A stretch of DNA of 7,506 nt. Source: Candidatus Poseidoniaceae archaeon (GTDB lineage Archaea; Thermoplasmatota; Poseidoniia; Poseidoniales; Poseidoniaceae). The notes beneath the pieces are model-generated. The model was not told the origin of the DNA, did not search any database, and saw nothing but the letters and a program-made list of their open reading frames with translations. This document shows positions 1-5,906 of the stretch, one piece after another. Positions within the stretch are counted from its first letter, which is position 1. Every line of letters begins with the position of its first letter. The stretch spans positions 1 through 7,506 of the forward strand of contig JAKUNX010000088.1 of the NCBI GenBank assembly GCA_022451835.1, written 5' to 3'. A program made the translations under genes and the position numbers.

Positions 1-1200
1 ACAAGGCGCACCTCCACCACCAGCCCAGTGCTCTCCCGCCAAGTCTAGATTGACGTACGTGGTAACCTCAACATCTGGATTATCTTCTTTAACCCAGTAA
101 TCAGTCCAGAAATCACTTCCTCTTTTACCACCTTCTTCACCAGACCATAAACAAAACACCATTGTATTACGTGTATTATATGCCGCCATCGCTTCAGCTA
201 CTGTTAGCACCATACTAGTTCCAGCAGTATTGTCATAAGCCCCAACACGAGTTCCATATGTTCGACCAAAAAGATGCGGATCTAACATTCCACCATTTAC
301 TGGAGGAGCAATATCAAAATGGGCGCCGAACACCATCCACTTATTTGGATCAACTTCACCAAATCGATAACCACATACATTGTATGCTTCAGGGTTCTGA
401 GCACCCGTCATCAAAGAATCATAAACGAAACGCTGCACAATAACCTCAAGACCAAAACCCTCCATTGTTGAAATTAGATACTGTGCAGCATCTTCGTAAG
501 CTAAATTCCCCTGACCAGCCCATCTATCCAAATAACCCACAGCACCATCAGCTGGATCATCAAGGTCAGGGGTTTCATCAGACATTATATTGATGTAATT
601 GAAAACGGTTCTACCATCAACCAATCCCATCGAATGTCTACCACCATCCGCTTCACTAAATGCAGCAGCCATTTGCCGCTTAATCGATAACTTAGTAACT
701 GCAACAGAATCACTAGTTATGTTAGAATAATCTATTGTGTTTAACGAATTGTTAACTCCATCAACTCTTGTAACACTAGGGTTTTCATTAGAATCATAAC
801 CCCTTCTATCAAACCAAGTTTTCCATGACTCATCAGTTGAGCGTACTGGCCAAATATCCCTTCCATAATCGCCCAATAAGACAACAGCTGTATCAGTTCT
901 TGGTGGGGCTAAAATATTGAGTTGAATAGATTCACCAGACTTCAAATCCACCACAGTTGAATTTTGTACAAACCCAGACTCTTCATTAAAAATTAGATAT
1001 GGGATGAAAGCCGAAAGATCTGCTTTAGCAGTGATAGTAACTCCTTGAAAAACTCCACCAGATAAAATTTGAGGAGTTATTACAACATCCCTTTCAGAGT
1101 TTATTCCACCCTCTTCAGTTTCACCAAAACAACCAGAAAAAGCAGCACTAAACATCACCAAGACGAGAAACAACGCTCTTGACGCTCCTTGGCCGGGCAT
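1..1200 (-). CDS. M28-family zinc peptidase, lipoprotein (C-terminus cut off by the window edge)
   Basis: The reading frame is open for 400 codons from ATG at 1200 to the left edge. The N-terminus is a lipoprotein signal: hydrophobic residues 9-22 end in FSGC, so Cys24 should carry the lipid and hold the enzyme on the outer face of the membrane. Residues 25 to about 190 form an N-terminal region I do not recognise. The peptidase domain follows, with the di-zinc M28 motifs in order: GAHFD (His294), AYDN (bridging Asp323), SGEE (catalytic Glu355, zinc ligand Glu356) and NLDLAG (Asp386). The last zinc ligand, a His in this family, lies beyond the edge. M28 enzymes are mostly aminopeptidases or carboxypeptidases, so the likely role is trimming peptides outside the cell. 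The His-Asp spacing (29 residues) is longer than in simple M28 aminopeptidases, because of an insertion at about 300-321. The family call is firm; the substrate is unknown. Confidence 0.9.
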   Translation of the reverse strand, partial: MPGQGASRALFLVLVMFSAAFSGCFGETEEGGINSERDVVITPQILSGGVFQGVTITAKADLSAFIPYLIFNEESGFVQNSTVVDLKSGESIQLNILAPPRTDTAVVLLGDYGRDIWPVRSTDESWKTWFDRRGYDSNENPSVTRVDGVNNSLNTIDYSNITSDSVAVTKLSIKRQMAAAFSEADGGRHSMGLVDGRTVFNYINIMSDETPDLDDPADGAVGYLDRWAGQGNLAYEDAAQYLISTMEGFGLEVIVQRFVYDSLMTGAQNPEAYNVCGYRFGEVDPNKWMVFGAHFDIAPPVNGGMLDPHLFGRTYGTRVGAYDNTAGTSMVLTVAEAMAAYNTRNTMVFCLWSGEEGGKRGSDFWTDYWVKEDNPDVEVTTYVNLDLAGEHWAGGGGAPC

Positions 1201-1249
1201 ATCCGAGCCTAACTATGCCCATTTCTCAAACCATCGGTTCAATGTTAAA

Positions 1250-1257
1250 ATTTTAAA
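1250..1257 (-). promoter_or_regulatory. Possible TATA element for the M28 lipoprotein gene
   Basis: Read on the minus strand this is TTTAAAAT, about 50 bases before the ATG at 1200. An archaeal TATA box sits about 25 bases before the transcript start, which would give a leader of roughly 25-30 bases. The match is only approximate and the surroundings are AT-rich, so this is a weak call. Confidence 0.3.
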
Positions 1258-1268
1258 CAATTGATTTA

Positions 1269-1308
1269 TGTACTAGCATGTACAATATATTATTGATAAT
1301 ATGCTAGT
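1269..1308. promoter_or_regulatory. Cluster of inverted repeats upstream of the M28 gene, possible operator
   Basis: Three overlapping dyads are visible in 40 bases. TGTAC and GTACA are separated by 6 bases (1269-1284). ATATTAT and ATAATAT are separated by TG (1287-1302). ACTAGCAT and ATGCTAGT form longer-range arms (1272-1279 and 1301-1308) that enclose most of the second dyad. They lie 69-108 bases before the M28 start, upstream of its presumed TATA element, where an archaeal activator or repressor could bind. AT-rich DNA makes short dyads by chance, but perfect 7- and 8-base arms this close together are notable. The rest of 1201-1452 shows only oligo-T tracts; I see no RNA gene and no convincing small ORF. 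Confidence 0.4.
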
Positions 1309-1333
1309 TATATCAACTAAAATTTATTGTAAG

Positions 1334-1340
1334 AAAAAAA
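1334..1340 (-). terminator. Oligo-T tract, possible second archaeal terminator
   Basis: Seven consecutive T on the minus strand follow GGGG, about 113 bases beyond the stop of the gene at 1453. Archaeal RNA polymerase stops at U-rich tracts without needing a hairpin, so this could catch read-through from the first tract at 1441-1452. Confidence 0.3.
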
Positions 1341-1440
1341 CCCCTAAGAAAATAAAACCACACATCCCTTACCTATGGGCTAACTATGTAATAATTGATG
1401 AAAACGATAGCTCATGCCCCCTAATCGAGGGATAGAAACT

Positions 1441-1452
1441 AAAAATCAAAAA
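1441..1452 (-). terminator. Double oligo-T terminator directly after the histidine-led protein gene
   Basis: On the minus strand TTTTTGATTTTT begins at the base immediately after the TAG stop (1455-1453). Two T5 runs separated by GA are a typical archaeal intrinsic terminator, and no stem precedes them. Confidence 0.5.
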
Positions 1453-2088
1453 CTACTCTTCTTCACTACTTTTTTCAGTCAAAATACTAAATGAAACACC
1501 AATCAAACCAACCACTGAAATAACTATCAATGCTGAAATCAAATCTTTATTTGAATCATCAACAGCACTATCCAATTCTTCAACCTCTTCACATCCTGCG
1601 CCAAAACAATCACCAACACTTGGAAGGCCACCTTCTTCATGAATATCGACGCCAACAAAAATTGTGTTAACCCAAAAATCAGTATGGCTACCGTTTACCA
1701 TTCTTTCAACTTGATAGCTGTAAATTCCAGAACCATTTGTCCCGTTAAAATAGAATACATTAGACTCAACACACTCAGAATTCAATAGGGTTCCATTTTC
1801 ATCATATTGACAATCATATACCAACCACGGTGAAAAATAATCGATACTTTCATTGAAAACTCCATCATCATCAATATCAATACTTACTCTAATCGTTGAA
1901 TTATTAGTGACATCGCCCATTTTGAATTTCAAACCATCTCCTGCCACAAAACCAGCGGTTTCCAATATATCAGCCGGAGCGGGGCCGTCTTCCTTTAAGA
2001 TAGACATCATTACATTGGGAGTGTGTGCCTGAACGGCAATACAAGGGCTCATCAAGATTACTAAAATTCCAACTACCCATAATCGCAA
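1453..2088 (-). CDS. Exported membrane-anchored protein with a predicted N-terminal histidine, function unknown
   Basis: I chose the TTG start at 2088 because a full Shine-Dalgarno sequence, GGAGGAG, lies 7 bases before it. It gives a compact signal peptide (MRLWVVG to IAVQA, residues 1-21) with a signal-peptidase site of the VQA|H type. The frame is open to a GTG at 2127 (224 residues), followed by two ATG codons, but these have no ribosome site and would leave only 35 bases to the divergent gene. From TTG the protein has 211 residues. The mature chain would begin with His22. A beta-rich extracellular part follows, with a calcium-loop-like stretch (Asp71, Asp73, Asp75, Gly76), at least five N-x-S/T sequons and four cysteines (93, 106, 161, 166). 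After an acidic linker come a single membrane helix (about 182-203) and a short charged tail. I recognise no family. The size and strand pattern recall a cupredoxin-like sandwich, but a His-Cys-His-Met copper set is not evident. Its divergent neighbours encode a propeller and a Sco copper chaperone. Confidence 0.75.
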   Translation of the reverse strand: MRLWVVGILVILMSPCIAVQAHTPNVMMSILKEDGPAPADILETAGFVAGDGLKFKMGDVTNNSTIRVSIDIDDDGVFNESIDYFSPWLVYDCQYDENGTLLNSECVESNVFYFNGTNGSGIYSYQVERMVNGSHTDFWVNTIFVGVDIHEEGGLPSVGDCFGAGCEEVEELDSAVDDSNKDLISALIVISVVGLIGVSFSILTEKSSEEE

Positions 2089-2093
2089 ATTAT

Positions 2094-2100
2094 CTCCTCC
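2094..2100 (-). promoter_or_regulatory. Ribosome binding site deciding the TTG start at 2088
   Basis: The minus strand reads GGAGGAG, complementary to the 3' end of archaeal 16S rRNA, with the usual short spacer before TTG. This is the strongest ribosome site in the window and argues for the TTG start rather than GTG or ATG at 2119-2127. Confidence 0.65.
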
Positions 2101-2125
2101 CACTGTATTAATCCAAATCATCATC

Positions 2126-2133
2126 ACATAAAG
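2126..2133 (-). promoter_or_regulatory. Possible TATA-like element for the histidine-led protein
   Basis: The minus strand reads CTTTATGT about 40 bases before the TTG at 2088. Transcription from roughly 25 bases downstream would give a leader just long enough to include the ribosome site. The shared region 2089-2162 (74 bases) must also hold the promoter of the divergent propeller-Sco unit, for which I see no clear TATA match. Weak call. Confidence 0.25.
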
Positions 2134-2162
2134 TCAAAACGGACAATAGGCTGGCACTAACC

Positions 2163-3953
2163 ATGCGGGGCAAGGAAATAGCACTATCCTTCTTCCTAGT
2201 TTTGCTTATGATATCAAGTGCTTTGTATATTTTTTCAGGTAATGAAGAACCATCAACAAGTACAAATTCAATCGTTTTCGATAGTGAAGATCCTCTGTTT
2301 CAACACGAAGGGCACGACCACTCTAATGCCTCACAACACATGGTTGGAACTGATAATTTTGAACAATTAGATTTCAATCCATTAACTACTAATGGTAACG
2401 CAGAAGTCCAAGTTGCATCAACTCCGGATGGTGAAACTTATGCTTATTTAGCCGGGTGGAATGATATGCATATTGTTGATGTCACAGACCCTGAAAATAC
2501 AGTAGTAACTGGGAAATACACCGACCCAAATACACAAGTGTTAGATGTCAAATACATTGAATATAATGGTAGAGAATATATTGTCCAACAAAATCAATTA
2601 ATCGACCCAGGATATGCCGATCCAAACGTTGGTGAATGGAGCGACCCAGCCCAAGTTTCTGTTACCTTGATAGATGTAACCGACAAAGAAAACCCAACAT
2701 GGGTTGACTCGTGGTATGACGTTGACCACCCAAGCGGCCCACACAACCTGTACACTCACATGATAGATGGTGAATGGTATCTATTTGTTGCTAATCCAGA
2801 CTATGAAAACTGCAATGATGCTATCGATGAAGCATGCGGAGGAGTCACAATTGCTCACTTAAATCTCGATGGTTCAGCTGCAAGAAATATACCCGGTGTC
2901 CCAGGTTCTGGTTTAGGCCACACGATCATCAAAGTGGGCGAGTATGAAGTTGCTTGGGAACACACCAGAGGCGGGTGGATATACATTCACGATATGACCG
3001 TCCAATTATGGCCAGGAGATGACCCAACAGACCCTAGATACGGACGCACATTCATCTATGGAAGTTATTGGGAAGCAGGGCTCAGAATTGGAGATGTTAC
3101 TGACGTCCCTCATCCAGTAAATTCACCCGAGGAATACGCGATACATGCTACACTGTGTAAAACAGGACAAGGAAATCCCGTTCAATGTAGGTGGCGTGCA
3201 GAAGAGGTCGGTTTGTGGATGGACTTCCTTGATTTAGATGAAGACGGTCAGCCAGATAGTGGGACTACTGGAAACGAAAACGGAGGTAGAGTTTCATACA
3301 TCCACTATGCAGAACCATTCCCAGAAATGCTAGATATGTCTCATCTTGGCTATTCAGATGAACCAGTCCACGTTACTACCGCCGCAGTTGAGGTTCTATC
3401 AACTTCAGTTGGTACAGGAATAATCTACCTCTTAGACACTACAGATTATACATATTATGATGGCCAGTTAAGATTCCAACCTAAGTTGATTAGAGATTGG
3501 GAAATTCCATGGGCTGAAGACCATTGTTATGGCGCAGATTGTGAGATAAATCCAGATCCAGATGAATGGTTACTATTTTCACCACATAATTTAGACAGCG
3601 CCTATTTTGTTACCGATGAGTCAACCGATCAAAGCCACGGTGGCGGCTGGGATGGGCGGCTGTATATCTCCCATTACCACGCAGGATTATGGGTGCTAGA
3701 TATTGAAACTCTAGTTTCCCCAACTAACCCAGACGATAGGTTCGGAACTTATGCAGAAGCTACGATTGGCTGGTTCCTTCCACATGGAGATGATGGGGTA
3801 GTCCTTGAATCTGATTTTTATGAGTTTTCATGGGTACCATTCTTATGGGCAGTCGAACACCATAACGGAATTACCTATGCATCCTGTATTTCAACGGGTT
3901 TGTATGTCGTGCAACTAGATATTGACATACCATATTTGGGAACGATTGTTTGA
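2163..3953 (+). CDS. LVIVD-repeat beta-propeller protein, membrane-anchored and exported
   Basis: This 596-residue protein begins with a positive tip and a hydrophobic segment (about 6-25), either a signal peptide or an uncleaved anchor, so the rest lies outside the cell. Residues 46-60 are His-rich (His48, 51, 53, 59), a possible metal-binding tail. The body holds LVIVD-type propeller blades: MHIVDVTDPEN at 102-112, VTLIDVTDKENP at 167-178, SYWEAGLRIGDVTD at 301-314, HYHAGLWVLDIE at 504-515 and GLYVVQLD at 579-586. Conserved-looking histidines sit in GPHNLYTH (192-199), GLGHT (250-254) and SPHNLD (473-478). Residues 357-365 (DLDEDG, then Asp365) form a calcium-loop pattern. There are two possible disulfide pairs, at 217/225 and 455/460. 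The stop is 9 bases from the Sco gene, so the two are almost certainly cotranscribed. The LVIVD fold is a protein family of unknown biochemical function; pairing with Sco suggests a copper-dependent role, which is inference. Confidence 0.85.
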   Translation: MRGKEIALSFFLVLLMISSALYIFSGNEEPSTSTNSIVFDSEDPLFQHEGHDHSNASQHMVGTDNFEQLDFNPLTTNGNAEVQVASTPDGETYAYLAGWNDMHIVDVTDPENTVVTGKYTDPNTQVLDVKYIEYNGREYIVQQNQLIDPGYADPNVGEWSDPAQVSVTLIDVTDKENPTWVDSWYDVDHPSGPHNLYTHMIDGEWYLFVANPDYENCNDAIDEACGGVTIAHLNLDGSAARNIPGVPGSGLGHTIIKVGEYEVAWEHTRGGWIYIHDMTVQLWPGDDPTDPRYGRTFIYGSYWEAGLRIGDVTDVPHPVNSPEEYAIHATLCKTGQGNPVQCRWRAEEVGLWMDFLDLDEDGQPDSGTTGNENGGRVSYIHYAEPFPEMLDMSHLGYSDEPVHVTTAAVEVLSTSVGTGIIYLLDTTDYTYYDGQLRFQPKLIRDWEIPWAEDHCYGADCEINPDPDEWLLFSPHNLDSAYFVTDESTDQSHGGGWDGRLYISHYHAGLWVLDIETLVSPTNPDDRFGTYAEATIGWFLPHGDDGVVLESDFYEFSWVPFLWAVEHHNGITYASCISTGLYVVQLDIDIPYLGTIV

Positions 3954-3958
3954 GGTGA
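3952..3958 (+). promoter_or_regulatory. Ribosome binding site of the Sco gene, overlapping the propeller stop codon
   Basis: GAGGTGA overlaps the last two bases of the TGA stop of the propeller gene and lies 4 bases before ATG 3963. This fixes the Sco start and indicates coupled translation of the two genes. Confidence 0.7.
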
Positions 3959-3962
3959 GTTA

Positions 3963-4628
3963 ATGAAAAAGAGACTAATTGTACTAACGATTTGCTTGAT
4001 GTTCATCCTACCAGGTTGTATAAATTCTGATGATAATACAGAATCTATTTTCCATGGCGATTTAATCTCATCAGGCAAAAAGATTTCAGATTTCAATCTA
4101 CTAACCAGCGATAACTCATCTTATAATTTCAAACAAAATACCGAAGGAAAGGTAACAGTAATCGCGTTTTTATTCACCAATTGCTATGACATTTGCCCGG
4201 TTGTAACTTATAATCTGAGATACATTCATGAAAGTCTAAACGAATCTCAACTTGAAAAATTAGAGTTTCTAACAATCACAGTAGATCCTTGGAGAGATAA
4301 CACAACTACGTTAGAGGAATGGAAACAATCAACCAAATCTAACTGGACCCATTTAACAGTAGCAGACACACAACCAAATTCTGCTGATATGTCGACCCTT
4401 ACTCAAGTTTGGAATGATTTTGACGTTGGATTTAAGATTGAAGAAAACACCAACGAATCAAATACTTCAGCTAGACACCACCCCTCTTCTTATGATTACA
4501 ATATTGCCCATTCTACTGGGACGGTAATAATTGACCACGAAGGCAATCAGAGAATTTGGTGGGGAGATTACGATTGGATTATCGATTTAGTCAAAGAAGA
4601 TATATTGAATCTGGTCTCTGAAATCTAA
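3963..4628 (+). CDS. Sco1/SenC-family copper chaperone, lipoprotein
   Basis: The 221-residue protein is a thioredoxin-fold Sco protein. Residues 1-18 are a lipoprotein signal ending in LPGC, so Cys19 is lipidated and the domain faces outwards. The Sco copper site is complete: CxxxCP at 74-79 (FTNCYDICP) and His183 in DYNIAHSTG. TITVDPWRD (104-112) matches the conserved strand-and-loop of the family, and VIID (188-191) the strand after the ligand His. It carries several N-x-S/T sequons and a tandem His172-His173. Sco proteins deliver copper to the CuA site of cytochrome oxidase or reduce the target cysteines. No oxidase subunit II is encoded here. The gene instead follows a beta-propeller gene with coupled translation, so its client may be the propeller or the divergent histidine-led protein (inference). 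Family assignment is secure; client is unknown. Confidence 0.93.
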   Translation: MKKRLIVLTICLMFILPGCINSDDNTESIFHGDLISSGKKISDFNLLTSDNSSYNFKQNTEGKVTVIAFLFTNCYDICPVVTYNLRYIHESLNESQLEKLEFLTITVDPWRDNTTTLEEWKQSTKSNWTHLTVADTQPNSADMSTLTQVWNDFDVGFKIEENTNESNTSARHHPSSYDYNIAHSTGTVIIDHEGNQRIWWGDYDWIIDLVKEDILNLVSEI

Positions 4629-4713
4629 ACTTAGGCAGCGAATTTCCGGATTCAAGAAACGTATTACCAGTATTAGGCTAAGCATTAAGTGGGGACAACT
4701 TTCGGATTTACAC

Positions 4714-5523
4714 ATGGCAACGGTTCGTTTGGACCAAAAACAAAGGGCGCTGATAAGAGCCATACCAGATTCTTATCACTCCGCTTTAGCCAATTTTTTT
4801 GGTAGTGGGCCAAAAGATATCGAACTCGCTAGAAAACAACATAACAATTACAAAACCACTTTAGAAAATGCCGGCATTAGTGTTGTAATGCTTGATGCAG
4901 ATGAAAACCATCCAGATTGTTTGTTTGTTGAAGATCAAGCAGTTATTATTGATGGCAGAGTTCTACTTCCAGTCCCAGGCCATCCTTCAAGAGTAAACGA
5001 GCAACCACCAATTTCCAACTTCCTCGTTAGTGAAATGGGCGGGGCACAAGTATGTAGAATGAGTGGGGATGCAAGAATGGATGGAGGGGACATCTTACGG
5101 TTAGGAGACATATTCTTTGTCGGGCGTTCAACACGGACTAACGATCTAGGAATAGAGGAATTACGAGAACTTCTATCTCACTTAGGTCATGAATTACGGG
5201 TAATCGACATCCCGGAACATGCTCTTCACCTAACTAGCATAGCATCTACACCTACGGATGAGGTAATTTTAGCGCCTGAAAATTATTTGCCAAAAGACGC
5301 CTTTGGAGATTTGCCCGATGGATCTCAAGTGATTTGGATGCCAGAAGAAGAAACCTATGGTTGCAACACTATTGGACTTCCTGACGGGAAAGTATTAGTC
5401 GCTAAAGGCTATCCTACTGTAGAAAAAACCCTAACTGAATTAGGACTTGAAACTATCACATTGGATTTTAGTGAAATCCGAGCTGCCGACGGCTCACTGA
5501 CGTGCTGCTCACTATTTTATTGA
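4714..5523 (+). CDS. ddaH: Dimethylargininase (DDAH)-type guanidino hydrolase
   Basis: This 269-residue protein has the normal DDAH length and motif order: FVED (71-74, substrate-guanidine acids Glu73/Asp74), GHPSR (89-93, carboxylate-binding Arg), DGGDILR (123-129), VGRSTRTN (136-143), LHLTS with catalytic His172, CNTIGL (217-222) and ADGSLTCC near the end with Asp259 and nucleophile Cys264. DDAH hydrolyses N-methylated arginines to citrulline plus methylamine or dimethylamine. Related archaeal and bacterial members can act on arginine or other guanidines, so the physiological substrate is less certain than the chemistry. No signal peptide is present, so it is cytoplasmic. It stands 85 bases after the Sco gene without a Shine-Dalgarno, suggesting its own near-leaderless transcript (CATTAA at about 4683-4688 is a weak TATA candidate). 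Its stop is 8 bases from the end of a converging gene. Confidence 0.88.
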   Translation: MATVRLDQKQRALIRAIPDSYHSALANFFGSGPKDIELARKQHNNYKTTLENAGISVVMLDADENHPDCLFVEDQAVIIDGRVLLPVPGHPSRVNEQPPISNFLVSEMGGAQVCRMSGDARMDGGDILRLGDIFFVGRSTRTNDLGIEELRELLSHLGHELRVIDIPEHALHLTSIASTPTDEVILAPENYLPKDAFGDLPDGSQVIWMPEEETYGCNTIGLPDGKVLVAKGYPTVEKTLTELGLETITLDFSEIRAADGSLTCCSLFY

Positions 5524-5544
5524 CTAATAGATCAAATATTAGTT
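5522..5544. terminator. Short hairpin where two converging genes end
   Basis: ACTAATA (5523-5529) and TATTAGT (5537-5543) form a perfect 7-base stem with a 7-base loop, extended by one G-T pair. It spans the last bases of the dimethylargininase gene and the last codons of the opposing gene. The stem is AT-only except for one pair and has no following T run on either strand, so it may mark or protect transcript ends rather than terminate. Confidence 0.35.
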
Positions 5545-5906
5545 AACCAACTAACTAAACATGATTCTAAATCGTTAATATTTGAACAGATTGCATAATC
5601 ATTTTCAAAACAATTTTGATTGATTAAATCGCTTAATTTTACACCTTCTGAATTAGATGATAATTCTAAAGTAACCTCATGTTGTGCATATATTCCAATT
5701 TCAAAAACAACCCCTACATCTTGTTTTGTTAATAATTCAAATTTCTCGGAAAAAATAAACGAACAGAAATCTTTCACACTTAAGAAAGAGCATAACATTG
5801 ACAGAGTGCTAATCAATCCCTGAACTTCTTCTTCTAATTGACCGATTTTTTCATTTTCGATAGACTTGATGACAAGAGTTAGTATGGGAGTATTTGTTTC
5901 TACCAA
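5532..5906 (-). CDS. Unrecognised 124-residue protein, last gene of the katG cluster
   Basis: The frame is open for 124 codons but lacks an early ATG: an in-frame TGA lies three codons before a TTG at 5906-5904, which is the first usable start. That TTG overlaps the TAG stop of the upstream dehydrogenase by 7 bases, so translation could be coupled; no clear ribosome site is seen. The product looks cytoplasmic. An acidic helix-like stretch (about 15-45, with LEEEV) is followed by alternating strands (VGVVFEIGIYA, 64-74; HEVTLEL, 76-82) and a C-terminal amphipathic part ending in SWLTNI, with five cysteines. I recognise no family. The composition resembles its neighbours and the overlap is typical of operons, which is why I keep it. 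The start could also be the internal ATG at Met37 if the TTG is not used. Confidence 0.5.
   Translation of the reverse strand: MVETNTPILTLVIKSIENEKIGQLEEEVQGLISTLSMLCSFLSVKDFCSFIFSEKFELLTKQDVGVVFEIGIYAQHEVTLELSSNSEGVKLSDLINQNCFENDYAICSNINDLESCLVSWLTNI

Noticed and set aside
258..443. Plus-strand ORF of 61 codons
   Set aside because: It lies wholly inside the M28 peptidase gene, which shows clear family motifs on the opposite strand; the product has no recognisable features.
1269..1284. TGTACT and TGTACA as TRP boxes for a TrpY-like repressor
   Set aside because: The TGTACA core is known from Methanothermobacter trp genes, but nothing nearby concerns tryptophan and only one copy is exact; reported only as a dyad.
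1201..1452. A tRNA or other structured RNA gene in the largest spacer
   Set aside because: No cloverleaf arms, no T-loop consensus and no GC-rich stems are visible on either strand.
3875..4096. Minus-strand ORF of 73 codons across the propeller-Sco junction
   Set aside because: It is antisense to two well-supported coding sequences and their ribosome site.
4641..4710. Near-repeat TTTCCGGATT and TTTCGGATTT between the Sco and dimethylargininase genes
   Set aside because: Only about 9 matching bases with a one-base shift, without symmetry or promoter spacing; likely chance.
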